Shown here one piece after another: positions 8,589 through 15,842 of a stretch of 18,565 nt of DNA. This DNA comes from Actinomycetota bacterium (GTDB taxonomy: Bacteria; Actinomycetota; Acidimicrobiia; Acidimicrobiales; CADCSY01): positions 1 to 18,565 of the forward strand of contig JACOTK010000048.1 in NCBI GenBank assembly GCA_016178435.1. Direction: 5' to 3'. Within the stretch, counting starts at the first letter, position 1, and each line of letters opens with the position of its first letter. The position numbers and the translations under genes are program-made. The notes beneath the pieces are model-generated. The model was not told where the DNA came from. It saw only the letters and a list, made by a program, of their open reading frames with translations, and did no database searches.

Positions 8589-8632
8589 ATCAGGGCCACC
8601 GTTCGTTGCAGGAGATCAACCTCGTTCGCCAT
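8585..8632 (-). CDS. Possible 15-residue leader ORF upstream of the amidase
   Basis: An ATG at 8632 opens a short ORF reading MANEVDLLQRTVALI. It is preceded by AAAGGAA at normal ribosome-binding distance. Its TGA overlaps the amidase TTG start as TTGA. The arrangement would let ribosomes ending the leader re-initiate on the weak TTG codon. The peptide resembles nothing I know. It may be chance, and its translation is inference. Confidence 0.3.
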   Translation of the reverse strand: MANEVDLLQRTVALI

Positions 8633-8660
8633 ACCGGGTATTCCTTTCACCGAGCATAGA

Positions 8661-8692
8661 AGAAGGGGGATCCCGTCCGGTGACCCCCTTCT
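8661..8692 (-). terminator. Hairpin terminator downstream of the 874-residue protein gene
   Basis: A perfect 9-bp inverted repeat (AGAAGGGGG at 8661-8669 and CCCCCTTCT at 8684-8692) lies about 40 bases beyond the stop at 8732 and ahead of the amidase leader. No long U-tract follows, but TTCT comes next on the minus transcript. It likely separates this gene from the amidase transcript. Confidence 0.5.
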
Positions 8693-8731
8693 CCTCATGC
8701 CTGCTTCCTGTGCTCCTCGTTCGGTCGGCGA

Positions 8732-11356
8732 TCAGAAGGGTCGATAGCGATAGAGGTACGGCATCGTCCCGGCCCCTGGCATCGTGACCACCTCGGCCCG
8801 TCCGTCCCCGTCCCCGTCTCCGGCATCGACCCAGACGCCTCCCGAATGTCCGTACGGGAATCCGCCGGCCGCGCCACCATTTGCGAGATAGGTCATGACC
8901 TGGGCTCCTCCACCCGCTCCGGCGCCGACGATGATGTCGTCGCGCCCGTCCCCGTCGACATCGCCGGCGCCCACATGAACGCCCCCGAGGAAGACCTCAG
9001 GGAAGGCATAGAAGCTGCGAAGGTCGGCTCCTGCAACGGTGAAGGCCCGCACGTGTGGTCCTCCCCCCGGGCCCGCTCCCGCGATGATGTCGTCGCGCCC
9101 GTCCCCGTCGACGTCACCACCGGCGACGTCGACGCCTCCCCGGAAGCCCTCGGGGAAGGGGAAGAAGCCGTTCACCTCGGTTCCGTCTCCTCGGAAGACC
9201 CGCACGTGCGGGCCACCACCCGGGCCGGCCCCGACGATGATCTCGTCCGTTCCGTTTCCGTCGACATCGGCTCCTGCGACGGTCACGCCGCCTTGGAATC
9301 CAGGGTCGAAGGCAAAGAAGCCGCCCACCTCGTTGCCGCCGCCGGTGAAGATCCGCACATGTGGCCCACCACCGGCGCCGGCGCCGGTGACGATCTCGTC
9401 AACTCCGTCACCGTTGATGTCGGCGGCAGCCACATGAACACCACCGGTGAACCCCGGGGCATAGGCGAAGAAGCTGCTGCCGGCGTTTCCCGAAGCATCG
9501 AAGGTCCGGACATGAGGACCGCCGCCCGGGCCCGCACCGGTGATCGACTCATCGCGACCGTCACCATTGAGATCTCCCGAGGCCACCGTGCCGCCGCCCT
9601 GGAAGCCGCCGTATGCATCGGTCTCGGTGGGGGACATGTGAACCGGGCCGGTGGAGTACGCGCCATCCTGGCCGGCCCCGTCGTTCATCACGACGTACAC
9701 CCAGTATCGGCCCGGTGAGACGTTCATCCCCGACCAGGTATAGGTGTTGACCCCTGGAACCACCGAAACGTTGCCGGCGATCTTCGAGCCGTTGAAGCCG
9801 TCGGCGTCGGAGTCGATGTAGATGTCGGCCTTGGTGCCGGCTTCCCAGTTGTTGTCCTTGAACTCGATCGCGTAGCTGCCGATTCCCTTGTCGTCCTCGG
9901 CGACGCGGATGTCGTCGATGGAAAAGGCCCGAGCCCCAGGGTCCTCGTGCGGATCCCAACGAAGGTCGGTGATCTGTTGACCGGCCCAACCGAGCTTGAT
10001 CGGTGTGGTGGGCTCATTGATGGCGGTCGGGGGATTCGTCGCCAGCTCGACCGTGTACTCATGCCAACCCGGGAAGACGACGAAGTCGTCGGAGTCCTGC
10101 CACGCGCCGGGCGCGCCGGCAGTGGCCCAGACGATTCGGGCGTTCATGCCGCCGCCGGGCGCGTCCTGCAGGCCAAAAGGTCCGTCGTAGCCGGCCCGGA
10201 ACGTCAGGCGGTGGAAACGGGATCCGTCGATCGGCGTGGGGACCGGAAGTCGAATCTGCGAATCGTTTGCCGAGGGGCCGACGTTGACGCCGTCGAAGGT
10301 GATGCCGTTGGCGGTGCCCATGGCGTTCTGAAGCCCGGCGACGTCGGTTGACTGGCCGAAGTCCCATGCGTCGCCGCGGACGGTCGTCGCGTAGTCGGCG
10401 CCGCCCTTGCGGTCGGGATTGAGCACGACGGGCTGGGGCGCCCCGTTGACGTTGAGCGCGGCGCTGTAGCCGGACGTGGCGCCGGCCTGAGTCGTGTAGA
10501 AGGAGTAGCTCCCCTGTGGGTAAGCGGATGCCGGGAAACTCACATTGTTCGAGGCTGCGGGCGACGCGACGGATGTCACGAGACCCCATCCGGAATTCCC
10601 GCCGGTGTTGTTGGCCATGTCCCGGTCCGCGTCCCAGTAGACGTCCAGGGCGCTCGAGGTGCTCGCTGGAACCGTCAGCGTGACCGGCGATTCGGGCTTG
10701 TAGAGACGGGTCCAATCCATGGTGATGTGCGACGGCCGATCACCGAGTGGAATCAATCGCACGCCGGTGATGTTGCCCGCCCATGGCTGGGCAGCGGTGG
10801 CAAAGCCGGGAGACATGGGGAAGTCGTAGGTGTGCCAACCCGCCTTGGTCAGAAAGGGGAACCCTCCCTGGCATTCCGGAAACATGTTCGGGCAGTTGTA
10901 CCAGAAGACGCCTCCGGGACCTTCCACGCTCGAGTACATGCGAAAGGAGATCCGGCTGTAGCGGGATGGGTCGATGGGGAAGTGCGAAAGGTCTCGATCC
11001 AGCGGAACCGCGCCCACGAGCCCGGTTCCGGCCAAGGTGAGCCATCCTCCCGCATTGGTGTCAAGGGAGAGGACGCCTCCATCGATGGACATGTTCGTGG
11101 TCCCACCACTCGATACGTTGTCGATGGTCCAGAAATCCTCGGCGTTCGAGTAGTCCCAGCTGTCGGAGATGACCTCACCTGCATAGTCGGGCGATGCGAC
11201 CACGGTAGAGGTGCTGAGCGAGATCGTGCTCGCAACAGCCCCCGCAGGCATCAGCGGCAACAGTCCGGCGATCAGGCCGAAGAGACCGATGCCGGCCAGT
11301 CGCCGGCGCCTCCGCGCGTTGGTCGGCCGGATCATTGTCGACGGGTCCACAGGCAT
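8732..11356 (-). CDS. Secreted protein of unknown function: duplicated N-terminal beta module plus six FG-GAP repeats
   Basis: This protein has 874 residues, and I do not recognise its function. A signal peptide spans ~1-43 (five consecutive arginines, then a hydrophobic core ending GAVAS). Residues ~57-220 and ~319-487 look like two copies of one module: both begin DYA followed by GD/SDxWDF/Y and contain GWHTYDF or GWHEYTV and late MDWTRL or IDDIRV elements. This is reminiscent of galactose-binding or carbohydrate-binding beta-sandwiches. A calcium-loop-like DSDADG lies near 515 within another beta-rich region (~490-575). Residues ~583-874 hold six FG-GAP units with DxDxDG loops at 595, 646, 697, 748, 799 and 847. 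The start ATG 11356 has GAGGTGG seven bases upstream. It has no catalytic motif, C-terminal anchor or sorting signal that I can see. A glycan-binding surface or matrix protein is the best guess. Confidence 0.85.
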   Translation of the reverse strand: MPVDPSTMIRPTNARRRRRLAGIGLFGLIAGLLPLMPAGAVASTISLSTSTVVASPDYAGEVISDSWDYSNAEDFWTIDNVSSGGTTNMSIDGGVLSLDTNAGGWLTLAGTGLVGAVPLDRDLSHFPIDPSRYSRISFRMYSSVEGPGGVFWYNCPNMFPECQGGFPFLTKAGWHTYDFPMSPGFATAAQPWAGNITGVRLIPLGDRPSHITMDWTRLYKPESPVTLTVPASTSSALDVYWDADRDMANNTGGNSGWGLVTSVASPAASNNVSFPASAYPQGSYSFYTTQAGATSGYSAALNVNGAPQPVVLNPDRKGGADYATTVRGDAWDFGQSTDVAGLQNAMGTANGITFDGVNVGPSANDSQIRLPVPTPIDGSRFHRLTFRAGYDGPFGLQDAPGGGMNARIVWATAGAPGAWQDSDDFVVFPGWHEYTVELATNPPTAINEPTTPIKLGWAGQQITDLRWDPHEDPGARAFSIDDIRVAEDDKGIGSYAIEFKDNNWEAGTKADIYIDSDADGFNGSKIAGNVSVVPGVNTYTWSGMNVSPGRYWVYVVMNDGAGQDGAYSTGPVHMSPTETDAYGGFQGGGTVASGDLNGDGRDESITGAGPGGGPHVRTFDASGNAGSSFFAYAPGFTGGVHVAAADINGDGVDEIVTGAGAGGGPHVRIFTGGGNEVGGFFAFDPGFQGGVTVAGADVDGNGTDEIIVGAGPGGGPHVRVFRGDGTEVNGFFPFPEGFRGGVDVAGGDVDGDGRDDIIAGAGPGGGPHVRAFTVAGADLRSFYAFPEVFLGGVHVGAGDVDGDGRDDIIVGAGAGGGAQVMTYLANGGAAGGFPYGHSGGVWVDAGDGDGDGRAEVVTMPGAGTMPYLYRYRPF
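8735..9610 (-). repeat. FG-GAP/VCBS-type repeat array, 6 copies (874-residue protein)
   Basis: Six units of 153 bases each carry a DxDxDG loop and a GAGxGGGPHV strand. The first five closely resemble the units in the S8 protease gene. The last is degenerate (DGDGDGRAEVVTMPG). The shared spacing of exactly 51 residues points to a common origin of the two arrays. Confidence 0.85.
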
Positions 11357-11377
11357 GGCAGCACCACCTCACGTGTC

Positions 11378-11389
11378 GGGAACGTTCCC
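11378..11389. promoter_or_regulatory. Perfect 12-bp palindrome in the divergent intergenic region
   Basis: GGGAACGTTCCC is a perfect palindrome between the divergently transcribed 874-residue protein and SpoIID/LytB genes. It lies just ahead of a -10-like hexamer on the plus strand and about 21 bases before the minus-strand ATG. It could be an operator for a dimeric regulator controlling both genes. No regulator gene is visible in the window. Confidence 0.4.
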
Positions 11390-11412
11390 ACCTCCTGTCG
11401 GGTGCTCTCGGG

Positions 11413-11418
11413 TAGAGT
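11413..11418 (+). promoter_or_regulatory. Candidate -10 element for the SpoIID/LytB gene
   Basis: TAGAGT fits the TAnnnT pattern of actinobacterial housekeeping promoters. A start site near 11425 would leave a leader of about 40 bases containing the GAGG at 11454-11457. No convincing -35 element is visible. Confidence 0.3.
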
Positions 11419-11463
11419 TGAGGCCGCTCGGGCGGAATGTGTGTCAAACGAATGAGGTTCTGG

Positions 11464-14301
11464 ATGTTCAACGTGTGCCGTCGGATCGTGCGTCGAGCTG
11501 CCCTCCCCCTGGCCTTGAGCGTCCTGGCGACAGGGTGGGCGCCTTCAGTGGCCTCGGCGGCCGGCCCATCCGGGGAGCCGGTCGGTGTGGTCCGATCGGC
11601 CGCCGGCCCGAGCTTTCGCTTCGACGGGGGCGGTTGGGGCCATGGGGTGGGCATGAGCCAGTACGGGGCTCGGGGTAGGGCCACGAACGGCGCAACGTAC
11701 AGCCAGATTCTGGGGTCCTACTACCAATCGACAGCGGTGGAGACCCAACCCGGGCCGGACGATCTCCGGGTTCTGCTCGGTGAGCCGGCCAACACGGTGC
11801 TGACTCCCACCGGGGCGGTTTCCTTCGAGCTCAACGGCACCCCCATTGCAACCGCGCCGGGGTCGGGTGACACCACGGTTGCGGCTGTCGGTGAACAGTT
11901 CCAGGCGAGCGGCCAGGCTTCCTTCGGCCCCCTCGGGGGTCCGGCGGACACCCTCTACGTCACGTTTGCCGGCGGCGGGCCCATGAGGGTGTCGACGACG
12001 GGCAACCGCTATCAATACGGACGCCTGGCGATCACCATCGCAGGTCCCGGTGTGCTGCGTGTCGTGCTCCAGGGTCTCGGCATGGATCAGTACCTCTACG
12101 GTCTGGGTGAGATGCCCTCCTCGTGGCCGGCGGAGGCACTGAAGGCGCAGGCGGTTGCGGGCCGAAGCTACGCGAAGAACGTTGCGGCGCGTCGTCGTGC
12201 CCAAGATCCGCCGGCCCCATTCGATCTGTACGCCTCGGTCCAGGACCAGGCGTACGTGGGCTACGAGAAAGAGGTGGGTGCAAGCGGGAGCTCCTGGGTC
12301 GCGGCGGTCAATGCGACCTCGGGCCAGGTCGTCACCTATCAGGGGTCGGTGATTCAGGCCTTCTACCACTCGAGCAGTGGGGGCCACACCGAGAACAGCG
12401 AGAACGTGTTCGCACAGGCGCTTCCATATCTGAAGGGTGTGCCCGACCCCGAGGACGGCTACGACAGCCCGCGTCACCGATGGAGTCGGACCTACACGGC
12501 CGACCAGCTCAGCACCTGGTTGGCCCGATTTGCCGACACGAACGTGGGAACCGTCTCCTCCATCTCCCTGCTCGGCCCGTTCGGCGTGTCGGGCCGAGTG
12601 GACAAGGCGACCGCCCGGTTGGTGGGGAGCGCCGGGACGAAGGATGTGACCGGCGCCCGATTCCGCCAGGTGGTGAACAGCGGGATCAGCAACGACGGCG
12701 GTGGACTCGACGTGCAACTTCTGAGCACGTCGCTCGTCACCACCATCGACCCGTTCGGCTCACTTGACCTGGCGGTGGGAACCGAGGCCGGGGTGCGTGT
12801 CGCGGGTTGGGCCCTCGACCCCAACACGGCCGATCCGATCGATGTGCATGTGTATGTAGACGGGGCAATCGCCACGGCGTTGACCGCCTCAGCGGTCCGG
12901 TCGGACATCGAGGCCGCGTACCCGTCCTACGGATCGAATCACGGCTTTGACACCACGGTGGCCGTCGGTCCCGGGGACCACTCGGTCTGCGCATACGCGA
13001 TCAACGTGTATGCCGGTACCAACGTGCTCCTCGGTTGTCGAACGGTGGCGACCAATCCGTTCGGGTCGTTCGATACCCTGACCGGCGCCGGGGGTGGGGT
13101 TCGTGTCGAGGGTTGGGCCCTCGACCCCAACACGGCCGATCCGATCGATGTGCATGCGTATGTCGACGGCTCGTTCGCGGGCGCCGTCCGATCCTCGTTG
13201 TCCCGCACTGATCTCGCGGGTCCATACCCGGGGCTCGGGACCGATCATGGATTCTCGGCCCTCGTGCCTGCGGGCGGTGGGAATCGCAACGTGTGTCTCT
13301 ATGCCATCAACGTGGGCCCCGGCACGAACCGTCTCATCGCGTGTCGTCAGATCGTGTTGGGGGCCGACCCCTTCGGTTCGTTCGATCGGGTGTCGGCGGG
13401 AGAGGCCGGAGTGCGAGTTGGCGGCTGGGCGTTGGATCCCAATGCAACGGGTCCGATCGACGTTCACGCCTATGTGGATGGTGCCTTTGCCGGCGCATTC
13501 CCCGCTGATGTGGCTCGCGCGGACATCGCAGGCGCATTTCCGGGCTTTGGTGGTTCCCACGGTTTCGATGCGTTGATCGGTGCGCAACTGCCGGGAGGTT
13601 CGCACAACGTCTGCATCTACGGCATCAACGTCGGCACCGGTACGAACAGCTTCATCGGATGTCGGTCGGTCGTGGTGCAACAGAGCCCCGTCGGATCCTT
13701 CGACGTGCTCCGATCGCTCCCCGGCGCGCTGCAGGTGGACGGCTGGGCGTTCGATCCCGGCACGTCTGATTCGATCGGCGTGCACGCCTACATCGACGGC
13801 GCCTTTGCCGGAGCATTCACGGCCGATGTCGCCCGCCCCGATGTGGAGGGCGCCTATCCCGGGATCGGGGCCAATCATGGATTTCATGCGCTCCTCGGCG
13901 CCGATGCGGGAGCGCACAATGTCTGTCTGTACGGCATCAACGTCGGGGCAGGGACCAACACGTTCATCGCATGCCGCCAGGTGACCGTGCCCTCGGACCC
14001 CCTGGGGTCACTCGATGTCGTAGCGGCCTCGGCCGGTGGCATCCGGGTCGCAGGTTGGGCCGTGGACCTCAGCACGGACGCGAGCGTGAAGGTCCACGTG
14101 TACCTCGATGGGGCCTTCGTCGGTGAGCTGAACGCCGACACCTCGAGGACCGACGTCGCCCAGGGCATGGGTGGGAGTGATCTGCGTGGCTTCGACACGA
14201 CGATCGCTGCAGCAGGCGGAGCCCACACCGTGTGCGTCTATGGCATCAACGTCGGCGTGGGTTCCAACAGTCTCATTGCCTGTCGTCAGGTGACGATCTG
14301 A
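11464..14301 (+). CDS. Secreted SpoIID/LytB-domain protein with five two-cysteine repeats
   Basis: The protein has 945 residues from the chosen start. The signal peptide is at ~1-32 (CRRIVRR, a hydrophobic core, then SVASAA). The SpoIID/LytB domain spans ~50-420, with the family motif GGGWGHGVGMSQYGA at 55-69, the conserved LGEMPSSWPAEALKAQAVA at 214-232 that contains the likely catalytic Glu216, and SSSGGHTE at 303-310. SpoIID is a peptidoglycan lytic transglycosylase on denuded glycan, and LytB is an amidase modifier. Five repeats follow at ~432-526, 533-628, 637-734, 743-838 and 847-941. I preferred ATG 11464 because GAGG lies six bases upstream. ATGs at 11437 and 11452 would only lengthen the n-region and lack a well-spaced site. 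The gene ends inside the 3' end of the convergent GT2 gene, overlapping by 16 bases. Confidence 0.92.
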   Translation: MFNVCRRIVRRAALPLALSVLATGWAPSVASAAGPSGEPVGVVRSAAGPSFRFDGGGWGHGVGMSQYGARGRATNGATYSQILGSYYQSTAVETQPGPDDLRVLLGEPANTVLTPTGAVSFELNGTPIATAPGSGDTTVAAVGEQFQASGQASFGPLGGPADTLYVTFAGGGPMRVSTTGNRYQYGRLAITIAGPGVLRVVLQGLGMDQYLYGLGEMPSSWPAEALKAQAVAGRSYAKNVAARRRAQDPPAPFDLYASVQDQAYVGYEKEVGASGSSWVAAVNATSGQVVTYQGSVIQAFYHSSSGGHTENSENVFAQALPYLKGVPDPEDGYDSPRHRWSRTYTADQLSTWLARFADTNVGTVSSISLLGPFGVSGRVDKATARLVGSAGTKDVTGARFRQVVNSGISNDGGGLDVQLLSTSLVTTIDPFGSLDLAVGTEAGVRVAGWALDPNTADPIDVHVYVDGAIATALTASAVRSDIEAAYPSYGSNHGFDTTVAVGPGDHSVCAYAINVYAGTNVLLGCRTVATNPFGSFDTLTGAGGGVRVEGWALDPNTADPIDVHAYVDGSFAGAVRSSLSRTDLAGPYPGLGTDHGFSALVPAGGGNRNVCLYAINVGPGTNRLIACRQIVLGADPFGSFDRVSAGEAGVRVGGWALDPNATGPIDVHAYVDGAFAGAFPADVARADIAGAFPGFGGSHGFDALIGAQLPGGSHNVCIYGINVGTGTNSFIGCRSVVVQQSPVGSFDVLRSLPGALQVDGWAFDPGTSDSIGVHAYIDGAFAGAFTADVARPDVEGAYPGIGANHGFHALLGADAGAHNVCLYGINVGAGTNTFIACRQVTVPSDPLGSLDVVAASAGGIRVAGWAVDLSTDASVKVHVYLDGAFVGELNADTSRTDVAQGMGGSDLRGFDTTIAAAGGAHTVCVYGINVGVGSNSLIACRQVTI
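12757..14286 (+). repeat. Two-cysteine RVAGW/VHVYVDG repeat array, 5 copies (SpoIID/LytB protein)
   Basis: Five ~102-residue units each start with a (D/N/S)P(F/V/L)GS(L/F)D block and end in GCR or ACR. Cysteine pairs are at 509/525, 611/627, 717/733, 821/837 and 924/940, all 16 apart. Units 1 and 2 share a 47-base identical run (12804-12850 and 13110-13156). Unit 5 is the most diverged, with LRGF in place of HGF. Confidence 0.9.
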
Positions 14302-15653
14302 TCGCCATCTGACGGCCTGATCGCCATCTGACCACACAACCGTCGTTCACGCCGTTGCATGAGCATGGCGGGTGCCAGTCGCAATGCCGCCCCAAGCGCC
14401 CGGAGGCGACGCCGAACCGACTCGGATCGAACAGGCCGACCGCGGAGAAGCGGGCTGAGGACGTCCCGTCGCAGATAGGACCCGGTGACGAGGAGATGGC
14501 GAACGAGCACGGCGCAGACGGTCCGCATCGAGCCGTGCAGGATGAGCGTGAGGAGCCTGTTCCTCTCGTTGTGGTGCTGCGAGAGCGGCGACCCCTCCAG
14601 CGTTGTGGCGGAGTGGTGGTGCCGGACGGTCGATGCCGGCACATAGCGGTAGCGCCATCCCTGCTTCCGCCCACGCCACGACAATTCGAGGTCCTCGTAG
14701 TACAGGAAGAATCGCTCGTCGAACACGCCCACCTCTTGGAGGTAGCGACGTGGGAGGAGCACCGCCGCGCCGCACCAGGCAAAGACGTCCTCAGGGTCGC
14801 GGTAACGCCCCTCGGCGGGCTCCAGGTAGCCCCGGTCGGCTCCGTGGTGGTCCGGGGTGAGCATCGATCCGACGTTGTTGATCACCTCGAAGGGCTCGCC
14901 CCTGGTCTCGACCGCATACCAGTCGGGTTCGGTTCCCACCAGGTGATGGGCGACCTCGCCGCCGGCATGCAAGGTCACGGGAACCGGCGAGTCGGCGGCG
15001 AGGAGTAGCTCGGTGCAGCACGGGAGGCCAGATCCATCGGGCATCGGCACACGCAACAGCGCTTCCCCTGCTGTCCACTGGAAGTCGTCTCCACGGTCGG
15101 CCGCGTGCTCCAGGCCCCAGAAGCCCTCCACGAGTTGGACCTGGCGCCAACGCTCCTCATCGCCGACCCGCAGCCCGCTGAGTCGAACACCCAGCTCACG
15201 GTGATCGCCCCAACCACGGCGAGTGGTCGGAACGGTGATGCGGAGATCGAGGTACCGGTGTGTGAAGAGGATGCGGGGACATGCGGCGCCCAGGGTGGGG
15301 TCCGATTCGAGCGCCGTCACGAGTGGACCAAGCCAATCGGGTTCTACCAGAACGTCGTTGTTCACGAGTGCCACGAAATCGATGTTGTCCAGGTCATGAA
15401 GACCGAGATTGCACCCACCGGCAAAACCACGATTCACGGCTGACTCGATGATCGACACCGTGGGCATGTCGCGGCGCACGTCGCTCACGACATGGTCGGT
15501 CGAGGCATTGTCGACGAGAACGAGCTGCAGGCGCTCGGCCGGCCAGTCGGTTCCGATCAACTGTTCGAGACAGGCGATCGTCATGTCGCCGCCGTTGAAG
15601 TTCAGCACGACCACCCGGACCAGGGGCCTTGTGGGCGCAGGCAACGGGGTCAT
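14286..15653 (-). CDS. GT2 family glycosyltransferase with a large central insertion
   Basis: The protein has 455 residues. GT-A family 2 motifs are VRVVVLNFNGG at 12-22, VDNAST at 47-52, NRGFAGGCNLG at 74-84, the metal-binding LVNNDVLV at 96-103, and the catalytic-type LYYEDLELSWRGR at 317-329. Between the NND motif and the FAWCGAAVLL acceptor-side segment (~291-300) are about 190 residues, roughly 120 more than in the window's other GT2 domain. The insert includes a beta-rich region and INNVGSML/DRGYLEP (~258-279), an architecture I associate with actinobacterial rhamnosyl-type transferases. No signal peptide or clear transmembrane helix is seen, so it is cytoplasmic or membrane-peripheral. 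The start is ATG 15653 with GAGG nine bases upstream, and it overlaps the stop of a 14-codon upstream ORF. The C-terminal codons contain a short tandem duplication. Acceptor and sugar are unknown. Confidence 0.92.
   Translation of the reverse strand: MTPLPAPTRPLVRVVVLNFNGGDMTIACLEQLIGTDWPAERLQLVLVDNASTDHVVSDVRRDMPTVSIIESAVNRGFAGGCNLGLHDLDNIDFVALVNNDVLVEPDWLGPLVTALESDPTLGAACPRILFTHRYLDLRITVPTTRRGWGDHRELGVRLSGLRVGDEERWRQVQLVEGFWGLEHAADRGDDFQWTAGEALLRVPMPDGSGLPCCTELLLAADSPVPVTLHAGGEVAHHLVGTEPDWYAVETRGEPFEVINNVGSMLTPDHHGADRGYLEPAEGRYRDPEDVFAWCGAAVLLPRRYLQEVGVFDERFFLYYEDLELSWRGRKQGWRYRYVPASTVRHHHSATTLEGSPLSQHHNERNRLLTLILHGSMRTVCAVLVRHLLVTGSYLRRDVLSPLLRGRPVRSESVRRRLRALGAALRLAPAMLMQRRERRLCGQMAIRPSDGDQIVT
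14298..14332. repeat. 16-bp direct repeat with 19-bp period at a convergent gene overlap
   Basis: CTGATCGCCATCTGAC occurs at 14298-14313 and again at 14317-14332, separated by GGC. It covers the SpoIID/LytB stop codon and the last codons of the GT2 gene. The period is not a multiple of three, so the duplication shifts the GT2 frame. Confidence 0.8.
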
Positions 15654-15694
15654 GGACGCGGACCTCTGTCGCGGTGATGGCGACGGAGATTCAT
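15650..15694 (-). CDS. Possible leaderless 14-residue leader ORF upstream of GT2
   Basis: An ATG at 15694 opens a 14-codon ORF reading MNLRRHHRDRGPRP, whose TGA overlaps the GT2 start as ATGA. No ribosome-binding site precedes it, but a TAGTCT hexamer ends seven bases upstream, the spacing expected for a leaderless transcript beginning at the ATG. Leaderless short ORFs are common in actinobacteria. Expression of this one is inference. Confidence 0.25.
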   Translation of the reverse strand: MNLRRHHRDRGPRP

Positions 15695-15701
15695 GAACGT
15701 C

Positions 15702-15707
15702 AGACTA
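15702..15707 (-). promoter_or_regulatory. Candidate -10 element for GT2 transcript
   Basis: On the minus strand this reads TAGTCT (TAnnnT pattern), seven bases before an ATG at 15694. No good -35 is visible. It lies in the 189-base gap 15654-15842, which otherwise holds only the hairpin at 15802-15837. Confidence 0.3.
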
Positions 15708-15801
15708 GAGGCCGAGCGGAGAGGCGGGCCTCCATCGGACACCGAGGTGGTCTTGCCAGGCGGCGTCCGGGGAGACGAGTCGTTCGGCACACGCACCTGG
15801 T

Positions 15802-15837
15802 GGACCCATTCGCCGAGCCTCGGAGCCCGATGGGTCC
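15802..15837 (-). terminator. Hairpin downstream of the M23 peptidase gene
   Basis: GGACCCAT (15802-15809) and ATGGGTCC (15830-15837) form a perfect 8-bp stem, with a further CCGAG/CTCGG stem inside the loop. It begins six bases after the M23 stop on the minus strand. There is no U-tract, so termination would be of the GC-rich hairpin type often seen in actinobacteria. Confidence 0.45.
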
Positions 15838-15842
15838 GGGCC

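Noticed and set aside
11437..11463. Earlier ATG start (11437) for the SpoIID/LytB gene
   Set aside because: It is possible but has no well-spaced ribosome-binding site. ATG 11464 has GAGG six bases upstream and gives a normal signal peptide.
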